Source of the DNA: Tanytarsus gracilentus
Lineage: Eukaryota > Arthropoda > Insecta > Diptera > Chironomidae
Reading direction: 5' to 3'
Assembly: GCA_038502055.1 (NCBI GenBank)
Contig: JAXRKN010000037.1
Coordinates: 5,860,501 to 5,924,500, forward strand
Length of the DNA stretch: 64,000 nt
Shown: positions 12,501-27,500 of the stretch, in pieces
Position numbering within the stretch: position 1 is the stretch's first letter
How the letters are laid out: each line of letters begins with the position of its first letter
The notes under the pieces: model-generated
The model's database searches: none
What the model saw: the letters and a program-made list of their open reading frames with translations, nothing else
What the model was told of the DNA's origin: nothing
Program-made: the position numbers and the translations under genes

Positions 12501-15500
12501 GTAGTGCAGTATTTTGTTTGTGCATTATCGATTGACTCATTTTGATTGATCGAATATATATTTGAGAAAATAACTTTAATTTAAAAAAAAATTATTTTTC
12601 CGTTAAAAATTTGAATATCATCATAAAAAGGAATTTCTGATCGATCATCATAACTCATCTGAGCAACGACGACATCAACACAATAATGCATGACTAATAA
12701 TATTAAGTAAATAAATAACCGAAAAATGATGATGAAGAAGCAACAAGAGTGAAAAGAGATTAAATCGGGCCTTGCGTGTATCTACAAAGAGAGAGAGCGA
12801 AGAAGGCAAAAGTAATCCAATAATGAGACAACATGAAATCTAGCATGAAAAAATTAGGAAGGCGAACGATGAAAATTGAAATTTGAAGCCATAATGAATT
12901 CATTTAAAATCTATTGAATATTATTACTATGCGACAACGCATCAACTCATGGGGAATGACATGAAGTTCTCACATCGCTCTTTAATTGACTCGACAATGG
13001 CATGATTTAATATTTACATTAGGCAATGCTGTGGAAGGCTTGTAAATGGCTTGCTTGGTTAACTAAAAAAGGTTTTGTTGGTTGGCTGCGCGAAGAGCGG
13101 AAAAGAATCAAAGAGATGAAGAGGGAAAAAAATTCAATCATCAGTCTTGAAAATTGACACCAAATCGACCGATTAACGACATCACCGATGAGGCTTATTT
13201 TGAATGAAATTTCAATGTTGTTTTATTAAATGATTAAGAAATGGAGGGAAGGAGAGAGAGATAGAAAATAAATAAAAATAATATATGAACATTCTTTGTC
13301 GGCGACAATAGATCTCGACTGACTGCCTGCTCGCTCTGTGTGTTTGAAATCACTTTACTATCGTGTGTCAAAAATTATTTCTTGAAATGTCAAATAGTTC
13401 TGAACCGAGAACATGAAAAACATGAGAGACCGATAGGCACTAGAAAATTGATCGAGGGCAGGCTATTTTAACTATTTTTTTACACAAATATTAATTTTTA
13501 AAATTTACTTTTTCAACCCCTGCAATCATCAAGTGCGCAAAATTTAAAAATATGAAAAAAAGAGCGCCGACAAGCCGCAAGATCGAGAAATGGCAGAATG
13601 GAGAAAAAATATCTTTTTATAAAAATGAGGCGGCAAATGAGAAAGTCCGATTGGAGTGGTGATATTAAATATACACACACATAGCGCAAAGAGTATCTTT
13701 CGATGCTTAGAGCTTCGCAAATATTGATCAAAATCAAAGTGTATTTTTTCAGTTTCAATGATGCGATGTGATGTGTTTTAAGTGTGTAAAATGAAAACAT
13801 ACATTCGTCGGCATTGGATTGGGGATGTGAGGATGGAGTGAAGTGAGTGAGAGAGAAATCTAATGAGATGTACGAAGGACAGGATAGAGTCAAAATAAAA
13901 TCTCTCTACCATCTGTGTCAATATTTATGAAATTTTCAAAGCTCTTCTTCTTTCCTTTCCTCACACATCAGCTCTCGATATTCACTGAGGTTGTCATCAA
14001 CTTCTCTCATAAGTGTGAGAGAATGAGAAGCATTTCGTTTTATTTCATGCATAGTGAATTCAATTTGAGCGTTAAATGATGTAGCATAGGTTTGTTGTGT
14101 TACATTTTGTTATATGGCAAAAACTAAATATTTTTTTTGTTATTCTTTCAGTTGACGACTTATCTTCATAATTCACACTGCATTTAGTGTTCTTTTCTCT
14201 GCATATATGAGTCAGTCATAAGCTGATTATTTACAGTGTTACACATTTTCTATGATTTCATATATGACAAAGCTAATAAATGAAATGTGTTTATTTTTTT
14301 AAATTCAAAAGGTTTTTTTTGAGTCCAGGTCATAATTTTTAAATTTTAAACTGTCAAAAATATTTTTAAAATAATAATTTAGTATTTAATTAAATTAATT
14401 TTCTCCCTTTAATCACTTCACACATTATTTGAATACTGAAGTGGATTTTACTCTCGAGTGCACATCAAAAGAGCACAAAAATTAACAAATATTTGCCAAT
14501 TTTATTATTTGATAAAATCAGTCACTCAAAACTAGAACCAATATGACAATTGTGAGTGCACGGAGAGGGAAAATGAATAAACACATTATGGACATAAACT
14601 TCTTATTCTCATTATTAATATCTGCTCTACATTGCCAACAATTTCATGTTGATGTTTGCCTCGCTCAGACATTTACAACAAAAAAAAGTGACATTTCAAA
14701 TAATAAAAATCCATCTAAGCCGATTAGTTAGCAAACGCTGTTCTTTTACGGTCCTTTTTACAACTGTGTATGCCGCATGCAATATCCATATAGCTATGTG
14801 AAAAGGTATTGACAGGCGACAAAACAAGATCTAGTTAGAGAGTCACGAAAATATGTTTTTGGCAAAAGAAAAAAAATGGACTAAGCTAAAATAAATTAAA
14901 TTGAATTAAGACCGGCTTTGGCACTTCCTCACAAATAAATTGAAGCTCAGTGAGGAAGAAGAAAATCTAATTTTTCTCGCTCTTTTCATTGTTCATTGTT
15001 GATTGCGATAATCTTCAGACACATAAACTATTTACGGTAAAAAAAGTTAATTTAAAAGTTCATGGCAACCCTTGGAAGTAGATAAACGAAAAGAAATAAC
15101 CACGCCTTGCCCTTATTTTCACCCATAGTTTTTATCGGATTAAATACACACAATTTTTTTTTCGTATAACAACTATACTGTTAATAATATGTAGAACAAC
15201 GGTAACAATATAGTATATCGCCGCTGCATAACTAACTACAACATGGGTCTCTCCTTTCTCACTCGCTTGCTATCGAGTTCAACATAAAAATTTATGTTCA
15301 GACATGTTTGAAAAAATTTATTTTTTTAACTATTCATTTATTTATTCTTTTTTATTAGCATCGGAGTTGAATATTTTTATATTTATATGCAGATGAATTT
15401 GTAACTCGTGTTTGAGTAAGGATTGAGTAATGACATTGTATGAAAACACCGTTTTAAGAAATTAATCAACTTTTAGATTTTTTTTGAAACCTTGACAAAA

Positions 15501-18500
15501 AAATATTAAATTATAAGTGAGTTTTTATGGCAATTGAGTAGAAAATTTAATCAACTCGACCGTTAAATTTCTCTCACTGACAACAACAACAAAAGCCATA
15601 TTGATCCATTTTACGCATAAAACGACCGCCTGCTGTCAATTCATTCATATCCAATATCATGGCAATTGATTTCCAGCATGAGTGAATGCATAAGTTCATG
15701 CCATAATGCGGCATAATTTTGAATGTGTTCTCATCCACCATTTCGACTTTTTCAATTTTCTGAAAAACGCCCTTACGCAGAGCGTTAAAAATAATAAATA
15801 AATTTTATAGTGCTTCTGCCGGCCTGCTCGGTGCTTGTTAGCTCTCTTGCATCGTAAAAATATTTTTATTACGGAACATATACAGGAACTTAAACGAGAG
15901 CGATCGGGAACCGCATTCAAACAAATTTTCATTTTACGAAAAATACATTGTTCCAGCTTGATGATTTCTAGTTATCGTCATTGCTTATTTTTGTCTCTCC
16001 CCTCTTCTTCTCTCACTCGCTTGTTTTGTGTATGTTGTGTATAAATAATGGCATTATGAGCCTATTTAACGATGAAATAGGTGAGAATAAAATATTACAA
16101 ACTCTCTTGGTTGTTTGTTTATTCCTCACTCATTCCTCTCCTGATTCGTCCTATACAAATAGTTTTTTTACTTCCCTCTTCCATTATAGAGACTCAGCAT
16201 GCGAGCACTATTCGAAATGAAACATCATTTTGTGTTGAAAATATGTTTGTTTATCGTCTAAAATGCGCGTAAATTTCATGGCATTGTCTAAGGATGCAAA
16301 ATGGAGACTTATTATCGTCAATTGTGCGACGAAGAAAAATAAGAAGGAATAATACATCAAGTCGTGTCACCCAGTGAGAAAATTATTTAATTTTTTAAAT
16401 TTAACGTTTTTAATTTCATTTAAAAATAAATTCGAATTTAGAATATTTTTTTATAAAATCAATTTAAGATTTCGCAAAATCTCACCCCGCTCACTGGTCG
16501 ATCGCATCCATTTTATTTCTCTCTCATCGCCACAGCATCGCAAGTAGCAGTCATGAGCAGAGCGTATCACAGACAAATTCAACAGACAAAAACACTTAAA
16601 GCAATGCGATTATTTGATACAAAACATCTCTTGTTTCACCGATTTTTCATGTTCATAAAAAATTTCTTACACATGCGCTTTTTTGATATTTTTTCCCTGT
16701 GAGTTGGAGATTTGGAGCTGTGTGTGCTTTTTTGTAACCTAGTATTTTTTATTCTATACATAAGTTTTTTTCGCCGTACATTTTACCACTCGAATCCTCA
16801 CAATATAAGCTCGATACTGTATACATGTGCACTTTTTTTGATACACTTCAAGTATCACATGGTAATTCGAAACGATGGTGGAATTTTGTTACGATGTTCG
16901 CTCTACAATTTGATTAAGTTTTCATGTACTTTTAATTCAAAACTTAACTCCTTAAACACCGAGTGTGGTGTTTCGAGCTCACAACAAATTTCTTTTCTTC
17001 ATTACTCGGTCGTGTGTATGTCGAAGCTGAACTGAGCTCTGCTGCTGCTATATGGCTTCTCGTGTTATGTGCGCTTTGAATTATGTGCGGCAATATGTAA
17101 TGTTGGAGACATTACATATTCAAGAGAAATAATGTAAAATGAGAACTTTGTCATGTGGTCGAATCCATGGAGGCATGCAAAAAATATTCAGTGAACGTTG
17201 TTCTTCCACGGATTATTGATGTTTTGAAAAATTCAACGAACTGTTCTCGAATTTCATTTAAAGCTTTCATTTTTTTTTCTTAAAAATTTCTTAAAATTTT
17301 TATAATCAATATAAAATCATCGTCGTGGCTTGTTGATTAACTCCCTTCCTCATATCGAATTTCAAATTTGTCCATTTTGCTTGTGGTTATGCGATTATGA
17401 AAGGCTAAAAATTAATTATCATTGCTTCATGGAATTTTTTTTTGCTTCTCCCTGCTCGATCTGCTTACTTTTGCAGTAATATGATAAATTACAAGCAAAT
17501 GCCACATTTATAACAGTGGAAAAAAAAGTAAATCAATAATCATTAAACAAGATTTGTTGTTGTGTGGCAAACGGAACATAAATGTCTACAAACACATATT
17601 AAAAATCCTTTTATAATCAATTATTTAGAGTTATTTTTAGGAGCATTAATGGTTTTACAAAACAAACAGAGCACATACAAAAATAGATAGTGACGAAGGT
17701 CTTCACACAGCAAAATCCGAAACAAAAACTATTGTCCTTCGTCAACCTCATGTACCACAATACAGCACGCAGTGTGAGAGATCCAAAGCACACCATTTAC
17801 TTTTATTGTCAATAAAATATTTATTTAGAATTAATCTTGAAAAATATTATTGAGTATTTTTCGACTTGATGTTCAAATACAGCTTGCATTAAAAATACTT
17901 TTTTCGAGACCATTTTTGTGGTGACTGTTTATGAAATATCGTTAAAACTTTAGAGAGTCATTAATAATGATTACGGGAAAAAATAAATTTTCGTGAATAA
18001 TTTTAACTCAATGAAAAAGTCATGTCTCGTGTGTGATTGTGACTATTTCTCTAATTGAATTGATGTCTGGTCAATTTCCTGCTTAGATATTCAGATTTTT
18101 TATTACAAATTGTTATAAATTTATGAGTTATATGTGAGAGAGATCTATGGGGATTTTCTTCTTACTTCACTTCTCAATCTTTCATTTTATGACCGCGTGA
18201 ACGAACATTATTTATCTTTTCTTTATCATCATCTCAATCATACACTGATAATTAATGTTTCACGAGATGAATATCGAATTTCATTAGGATCTTTTAAGAT
18301 GAATTATGGTTGGTATGTGATGCATGAAGGGGTATGTGTGTGTGTGTGTGTGTGTGTGTTTGTGCAGTGTTTCAATGAAAAAATGCAAAAAAAAATTCAA
18401 AAAATTTCATTAAATGACAACTGTAAATTTTATAAATTTTAGGATTCGAACCTTCAATAAATATTTTTTCTCCTTATTAATTTTTAAAAGTTTAAATTTT

Positions 18501-21500
18501 GTTGAAATTTTAACCTCAAGTTTTTTAAAATTCAATCTCTCACTTTGCCTCGTTCCCTCAAAATAACCAAATCAATTTCTCTCCTGAGATGCCAATAATT
18601 CACTCAGTACAGAAAAAAATTGCGTGTATCTCGAAGGTAAATCGCTGCAATCTTTGCCATAAGTGAGGGAAAATTCAAATGTGTTTTTGATCACGTTATA
18701 TTCTGGTAGTAGAAAAAGATTTACGGCGTAACTTTTTTGATATTCGAGTTGTAACGGGAGGAATGGAATGGCTGGTAGCCGGCGTAGAATATTTTCTGCT
18801 TTCTGTGTATTAATTTATTTCTATGTAGTTTATAAATCATAGCTTAAGCCTTAACAGAAGCAACTCATATGTTACACCTTTTCCAACCTCATCTTATTCC
18901 TTCGTTCTTCTCACACAAATTTCACCATAGAGCTCGAGCAGCATCCAAGAGAAATATTTGCATACAGATTGCTTAAATTACTAAGAATTATTAATTTCTT
19001 AGACTCAAAGAGTCGTGTTTTCGGTAATTTACTTATTTGTTAACAAAAACATAACTTACAGCAAGGAATTATCAGCTGCTGCTGCTTCGCAAAGAGCGAA
19101 AAAGATATTTAAATATAATCGTACAACTATAATGTCATTAAAATCGGATTAAAAATTAACATATGAATCAACATGAAGAAGTAATACGTTTTGTGTATGC
19201 CTTTTCTTCTGCCTTGTTGTGGCCTTTTGGACGAATTTATTATCAGGCTTATGATGATTATTATTCTTGTTTATTTTTTAGCTCCCAAAAAAATGTAAGA
19301 AAAATATGAAAATTCACTTTCGATGTGTGAGAATTAACGAAAGTTTATTTTTGTTGGCTAAACAAATTTTTTTATTGTACTTTTGTAGCACCCGAATTTT
19401 TATGGATTTATGATCAAAAAATAAAATGATTAAAATTTTTAACTGCAAGTTGCCTTCCCTCGAATTGAGATCATCATTAAAAAATTACAATTGCATTAAA
19501 GTCATTCAGTCGACTCTGCATTTAATTCATTAAGTGAAACAAGGTAGCCAACAAGTAACAAGCGAGCAAGAAATTAATTTGAAAGTTATGTGTGTTGCGT
19601 TTTAAGACATTCTACTTCGGTACTTTTTTAAAACTTTATACACGCAAATTGCTATGCGAAGCAATATCAGTAAATTATATTTATTAATGGAATTGCAAAC
19701 TTGAGCAAACAACAACTTCTTTTTTTAATTTCATTTGAAATGCACAGAATTACATTCATTCGAGGTACATTTTTATTTTAATCTTGATGATTATTTCTTA
19801 TTAAGAGAGCAATGTAGGAAACATGAATTAACCGGAAGACATTCATGACGCCATATCCTCCTCGAAAACTGTTTTTTGCAAATTTCATAACGCTATAAAA
19901 TTAAGTTCTAACGGTTCGTTAAGTTCTTATATAATGTTAATAAGTTTAGATTTAAAATTAATTTTTTAAAATGTGCATTTGTGCGATGACTAAATGGAAA
20001 CGACTCTAATCTTTCATCGTTTACATGTTTTTCAACAGAAACAAAGCTTCATCATGCTTTATGCATGTCAAAAAATATACAGAGTAAAAATTTAATGCAT
20101 AAGGAATTAATTTGTGGAACTAGAAAACTGGAAATGAATGTTGAGATGTCAAAATATCATAGCATGTGATGGGTTTATCTCGAATCAAAAGAAGTGAGCC
20201 ATTATCGTGTCAGAGTCGGCAGTTGTTATGTTGCACTTTAGAACTCTTTCGTCGCCGCACTTCATGTTTAAACAAGGAAAAATATTTTTCATTTTCAAAT
20301 GACTCTAATTTAAATAATATCAATTTTTTTTTGTGGCAAACTTCGTTTGTTCTTTTTTCTTGAGACTTTGGAGAAATGTATATATGGATAATTATCCATA
20401 ATTTCACACTTACTTTGCGCCTTTTGCAGCAAACATAAAAGAGAAAAAAAGTTTTTCCATTCCATCCGCCACACAACATAATTTATGGCTGCATTAAATT
20501 TTTTGCTTTGTTTTTTTTTGCACACGATGGAAAACTTTGTAATAAAAAATTATTTTCGAGGCGGCAGAAAGGAAGGCAAAAAAGTACAAAAAATCTATTT
20601 CATTTCTATTCAATGCCGCTCCGTTTTTTGAGGTTTCGTGTACTCCTCAAAGTTCTTCTTCCTTTTTTTTAATAAATAATTTTTTTTCGCGAGAACGAGT
20701 ATGTATGGCATGTCTGTTAATGTTATTATTGTTGTATGTTGGAGGAAGAAGCCTTTATTAAATTTAATCACCTGTCAACAACTTGAGACTGAGAATTTTA
20801 GTTGTTAGCGCAGAGAGAGCGTGTGTTTGCAATGCAATAAGTCGTATTGTATCATAAATTAAATTTTACTGCATAAATTCCATTTATGACCTTTCATTTA
20901 AGCCATTTATTCGCTCGACGCTTCCCGTTCGAAGCCTTTTGCCAATTATGAGCAGAGCAGAAGAAACAACAAGGCAGTCGTGTGTTTACGAAAAAGGGAT
21001 TAGCGGAATATTGCGAGCGTGTGTTTGTTAATAAACGCACAGTTAAATGTTAAACAATCGATATAAAGTGCAGGTGCCGAAAATAATATGAGCCGTATAG
21101 CATTGTGTGTAAGATATGCCATAAAAACAAACTCCATAAAATGCTTCTTTTTACTCCATCTACAGCAAGTGGTATTTTTTGCTTTCAATTAATATCGATT
21201 AAAAATTTTTACTGTTAGCTAACATAAAAGTTCAATTGATTATTTTAAAATTTAATATTTTTAAAAGCTAAAATAATTCCTTTCATAGATTATGACATTG
21301 TTATTAATTAAAATATAGCTCAATTGCTAAAACATCAGACTTACTTGTCACATTAAAAGCATTTCAATTCTCCTTTTTAAAAGCTATTTTATGGTTATTA
21401 GCTCTTTATAAAAGAGTGCGCACACATGTTCATGTAGAGGTATATAATTTACAACTGCTAAGTATATTTTGTAGCTTAATGAAACATTTGTAAGGAGGTT

Positions 21501-24500
21501 GGAATTGGAAATTTGTCGTGTGTGTTCGCTTTTAGTTCCGTGTTTATGACTTCTTGAACGCAACTTTTTCTTTTGATTAATGTAATCGTGCGATGATATT
21601 TTAATGCACGGATTAGCTTTTAATTAGTAGCATTAGACTTCTAATTGATTTTGCAAACTTAATTTACTGTAAATTAATTTATACAAAAATTAAATAATTC
21701 CGTTAAATTATTTTAATTTTTATAATTGATCGAGTTTTAATTTTTATCCTGCAGCTTTAAAACAAATTTTGACACCTTTTAAAGTTCCTCCCTTAACCAA
21801 TTATCATCGATATGACTTCTCATCCCCAGGGGCATGAAAATAAAAAATTTAATTCCTCTTTTTATCGCCCGGCAATAAATCATTCTGCATAAAATTTCAA
21901 CTAAATGTATAAAATTCAATTAAGCGAATGATATTGTAGTTGAGAGTAAAAAATTAACAGAGAAATGATTTCGATCTACAACCATTTATTTTAACGCAAG
22001 AAAAAAGAAAGAAATTTTTCTGCTGTTACAACTTAATTTTTTTAAACGAAAACATTTCCTTGAAGCGAGAAGTCTGAAGTGAAAGAAGCGAGCGAGAGAA
22101 AAATGAACATTTCAGTTGATTCTTATCTTCGAATGATATTTTTATGCTAATAAACTGTAAAAAGTGTGTAATTATGTATGTTTCACGCATTCATCTGCAA
22201 ATATAATTTTTCACCCCTCTCTTCTCTCTCTCTCCCCATTGGCAATCAAATTAAAATGAAATCAAGAGAAGAAAATTTAATAAATGAAGTGTTGGCTGCT
22301 GCTACTGATAATAAAGTTAAGTAGTGATGCGGGAACAGCTACCAGCGATATATTTATTGATTGAGTTATAAAAATATTTTTATTATTAATCTACAAAAAC
22401 GTGTGTGATGCTTGCGAAGAGGAAAGAAGAGAGGATGATAAAAAATTATATCAGACACGCTAAACGCGATGATGATGTTGATGTTGTGTGTGCCTTGTTA
22501 TCATAAATTTATGACTTAATTAATAGTTTTCAAATAATATTAATAATTATGACTCTAAAAATGCTATTCAATACATGGGTGAGAGCGCATGAAATTTCAA
22601 AGGAAAGAATTTTTATTTTATTTTCGTGTATCCGCTCCATAGAGGCCAATAAATTCACTGCCGTTTACATCGGGACATAAAACTCAAATCCGATAATGAT
22701 ATTCAAGCTCTTTTCTCTTTAGAAGATTTTCATTCATCAGGCAGCATTTTAAATATGTGTGTATCATAATAAAAAAATATATATATCGAAGAAATTCTTG
22801 TTGTTCACTGCGGGTAGGTGCACGGTTTTTATAAGTTAAGATATTTATTTTTTACATTTTAAAAATGTGTAAACTTCTACGGCGAAAATACATAATTCTC
22901 TCAGTGTGTGATTATTTTACTGTTTTTTCCCTTTCGTTTCATCTTGCGAGCAATAGTTGAGTGGCTGGTTGGCCGTTCGACATGTAGCATTGTAATGTAA
23001 GGTGCGATAGTCATCTCAAGTTCCAACCAGTCGGTAAAGAGTTTGAGATTGAATTTAAAAGAATATTTAAAGTATTTTTTCTCACTGGGTTTTTTGTAGT
23101 TCGTGTCGAAACCTGGGATGGACACTCATTCACTTAATTTTATGTTTATTTATTCATAATTTTCTTTTTTTTTGTTTTCGGACTTCTTCAGAGAAAAGAA
23201 TAAAAATTATTCCAAACACTTCCGAATGATTTCTTTTCTTCTCTCTCTTTTTTCAAGCCTTTTTTCTTGAGAAATTGAAATTTATTCCTTCGAATTCTTG
23301 AGGTTGTTGTAAAAAAAGCTGAAACATCTGTCTGTTTAAAGCGATATAGCGCTATGCGAGTTAAACACCATCATCTGATCATCATCATCATCTTCTTTCG
23401 CTGAAACATCATTTCGCATGCACACACAGTGGATTCTTATATACCCACAAAATAAATTTTCTACTTAAACGACTCAAATGAGGCATTTCAAATATTTTTA
23501 TTTGTGTTTTCTTATTTAAGTGCGGAATTGCTATTGTCGTTTGAATTGATGGGTGAAGGAGACTTTTGAGAAATTAAATGTGAATTTTTGTCAAGCTAGA
23601 GTGAGCTAGAAATTTATCCGTTAAGATTTAAATTTGTTGCAACAAAAAATATTTTGAGTAATTTGAATTTAAAAATTTAACTCTCAAACGATCAGATTGC
23701 TAACAATCGAAACCTCTCGAGAATGGAACATGAGAATACGAAATAGCAGACGAATTTAAACACAAAATAACTGCTTAAGTGCTGCCTGATCATCAAAGAG
23801 TGATTTAGAATCGCGCGAAGGAATTCTTAGATCTGTGCGGTTTCTCTGTCAAATTTTGTCGTGGAATTTCGCTCGAGAGAAAATATGTTGAATGCGTGTC
23901 TTGTCTCTAATGCTTGTTAACGATCGAAACCAAAAGATCGGGTCAGGTGGTCTGGTTTATTTGGCACTGTCAATTTCTATGGAAAAACACCTCGAAGAAA
24001 AAGAATCTTTTTGAATCTAATTAATTAGACATTTTAGTTTAAATTGCAGCTATTCCCTTGTTAGAAATTCTTCTTCCTCCTTCTTCTAAAACCTTTTCTT
24101 TTATTTATATATGTGAATTGAGTGAATGAGTATAAAAGGAAGATTCAAAAAGATAAAATCTCACCTCTTTTATTGTACACAATTTTTTTTGCTGTTTGAA
24201 TAATTTTTTTAGCTTTTTTTATTGTTGGTGTTGGCGTTCTTAAATTACCTGTTTATAGACCATAATACTCAACTCATTTTAGTTCTATCTTTCTCGCGTT
24301 ATTTTTTTTCGGACAACTGTGAATAGCGATATAATGGTGTATGTTTTTCTTAATGTAATTTCTTGTAAAATGGCCATAAAAATTAAAGAACTTCTTCTTT
24401 ACTCACTTCTCGCGATGATGGTTGAAAAATAAATAAAAATATACAAGAAGAGAAGCGCCGAAGAATGAGAGTGAAGTTTAGCGTAATAAAAAATCTTCTT

Positions 24501-27500
24501 CTTACTCTTTGTTGCCTTTTTAAAATTGAAATTGAGCACTTTTTTAGTGGAACAATTTACCCAATGAGAAATTTTAGGTCTTTAGAAAATATGAACTGAT
24601 TATTCAAGAACTTCCCATAAAAACCGTTAAAATATTTGAATTCAAATTTAATTTTAACGGTTTCGACATCCAACAACAATAATAATTTATTGAATCCATA
24701 TTTAACCTCAAAATTATAAACTTTGTGTTTGAAATTAATTCTAAAGTCATTTTTCTCACTGGTCGTATCTCACTCCGAATTAAATTTAATTGTTTATTCG
24801 GTTTTGAGTCAAGCTTTATCTTTTTCTTATAAAAAAAATGTTTTTATCTCATTTTTTTATTTCTTCTGTGCCTAGACTTTTTCATTCTCACCCGAATAAA
24901 AAAAGAGCTGGCTCATTTTCAATAAAATTGTATAATTCTTAACAGCACACACACACGTTTTCTCATGTTCATAAAGTTGGATGCTCTTTTCAATGAAATT
25001 CAACATTTTTTTTGGTCGTTTTTCGTTGTCTAACAAAATATACGTTTTTGAGATAAGAAACAGACGAGAACATTAGAAAGATATAAAAATGATGACAGTG
25101 GAGCGAGTGAGATGGAACTATGACACTGTAGTTGTTGTTGTTGTTTCCTCATCATTTCCATTAATGTATTCTCTTTTTGAGTGAGCAATAAAAATGCAGC
25201 ATTTTATTATTCCCAGGTTCTTTGTCTCTCGCCGTGTCTTCTTCTTCGTTTCTCCTTTCCACAAACTGAGCCTGTTCTTTCACTCCTTCATTCATAGCAA
25301 TTTACAGCCATGTATTTAATCGAGAGAAAGACATCAAAAAAATCTTAATTCGAGTAACATTTTATTCGAATTAGGTGGAATTAAGAAGAGAATTTAATTT
25401 TTATTAAGAGGCGAAATAAATTTCTTTTAGATCACTCGCGGCAAGTTTTCAACAACATCAACCGTGATCGTTTATGTGACGAAGATGAATTTGTCATTTC
25501 GGAAAATCAAGCCTTTGATATGCGAGGAGAGCGGAGGGAAAAAGAAGCAGATTGAGATTGAGATTAGCGAATGGAATTTATTAGCATACTTAAGAAAGAG
25601 TTTTGAGACTCTTTTAATTAATTTAAAATGTTCTTGATTTTTGAGATAAATTTGGTGGATTTTTGTTGAGTAATGAAAGGTTTGATTTTTGAGGGTTGCA
25701 ATTTAAAATTAATTAGGTAACTTTTAGGAATATTCGCATACCTAAAAAAATCTTTGATGACTCATTAGAAAAATTCACAGTGAATGAATTTATTTTTTTT
25801 AATCTATAGTCGGTAACAAATTAAATGCAAAGTGCATATCAAAAGAAGCGGCCGAAAGTCCAATTAGGGCACATTCAATGCACTTTTCTGATGATTAATG
25901 AGAATCGTGTTGAGTTCGATTTTTAATTAAAATTCAAATGTTGTTCCCGAAATGCTGCTTTCGGTTCTGCTGTTGTATGCATAAAATTATTAACACTTCC
26001 TCTAGGCCAGAACGCTTCTCTACGGTGAATTTTTATTGTCGACAATTCATTGCGTCTAAAGTCCACACGACAATTAAACTTGCTATCTGTGTGGCTTCTC
26101 TTCATTCATAAATTATTTGTACAATGTTGTTTTTGGTGCTGTTGATATGCGTTTGCAATTTTTTTTGCTACTTCTTTATCGCAAACGTAATGACAAAAAG
26201 TGTCTTTTAATAAATTATTGAGAACGGAAGAGTGACTTGCTGCGGCGCCATATTTTTCTGGAAAAAAATATTACAATTTCAGCAAATGCTATATGCTGTT
26301 ACTACTAATGTTCAGATATACGCACGAACATACACAGGATGTCGTGGTCAAAAGAGTAGAATTAATTATTACACATTTTTTCCTTCTTCTACATTCACTC
26401 GCCTATTTTCGTGTGCCATTCTTGAACATCTAATGCGCATGCACGTCATCATATAACTTTTTTTTATTACCTCGAAAAAAATATGTAAGGAGCAATAAAA
26501 AATGGAGCGATATCACACACATAGTTGAATGCTTTTAAGAGAGAGAAAATGAAAACTACTAAAATGCTACAATAATGTGTCATGAGAGATGACATGAACC
26601 CATAAATAATCAAACTTTATTGAACAGTTGTCTCAATTGAAATAATATCCTTCATGTGTGTGCTAGAGTTATAACAATAAAGTAAATTTAATCTAATAAA
26701 CCCCAAAAATATAAATTCTCTCCTTTTCTCTCTTCGACAAAAGGCAGGCAAAAAAATTAAAAGACATAAATTTAACAATCCTATTTTCTATTTTGATGTG
26801 GAATTGCCATTCCTTCCGCATTGGAGAGAAAAATGTTTACTTTAGCACTTTATCGCAGAGCATATTTTTTCATGAGAAGAACTAGAACGCCTTTTCAAGA
26901 GCAAACATATATTTGACATTTTTTCAATCGACTTTAAAATTGCTTTTTTATTTGTCGTCTCCTAACCCCCGCTAAATATATTGAGGACATTAGTTTGATG
27001 TCTTTTGTTTCTGAAATTTTTGTTCATTTGATGGAAAAGTAAAATTGGGATTCTTCTTTGAAAAATTTTCAAATATTTAAATTAAAAAATTGCAAGTTCG
27101 AATCCTGAAAAGTTATACTTAATTTTCACTCTTTATAAGAGATCCCAATTTAAAAGCAACAACACATGTCATTGTACATATTCAGACCATGTGAGATTTA
27201 AAAATATTGATAATCACGATTATAGCACACAATATTGTACAACAATCGAAGGTATAAGAAAATCGACGTACACAACAGCGGGCGTCAACAATTTATTTGT
27301 TTTCTTCTTTTATCCTCCTCGAGGAGTGAAGTGTCGAGAGAAAACTAATCTTATTGCTCGTTTATTGAATTTAGGGTGAATATTATTGTCTCTCTGGCTG
27401 TGCCATACACATGCTGACTGATTATCAGTACACTGATATAGTTTTTAATGTTCAACAGCTCTATTGCTAGTCGCTGGCAGGCAGGCAAAAATAGTCAAAC

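Noticed and set aside
13513..13893. 126-codon minus-strand reading frame
   Set aside because: No domain, low-complexity intronic DNA, no plausible splice partners.
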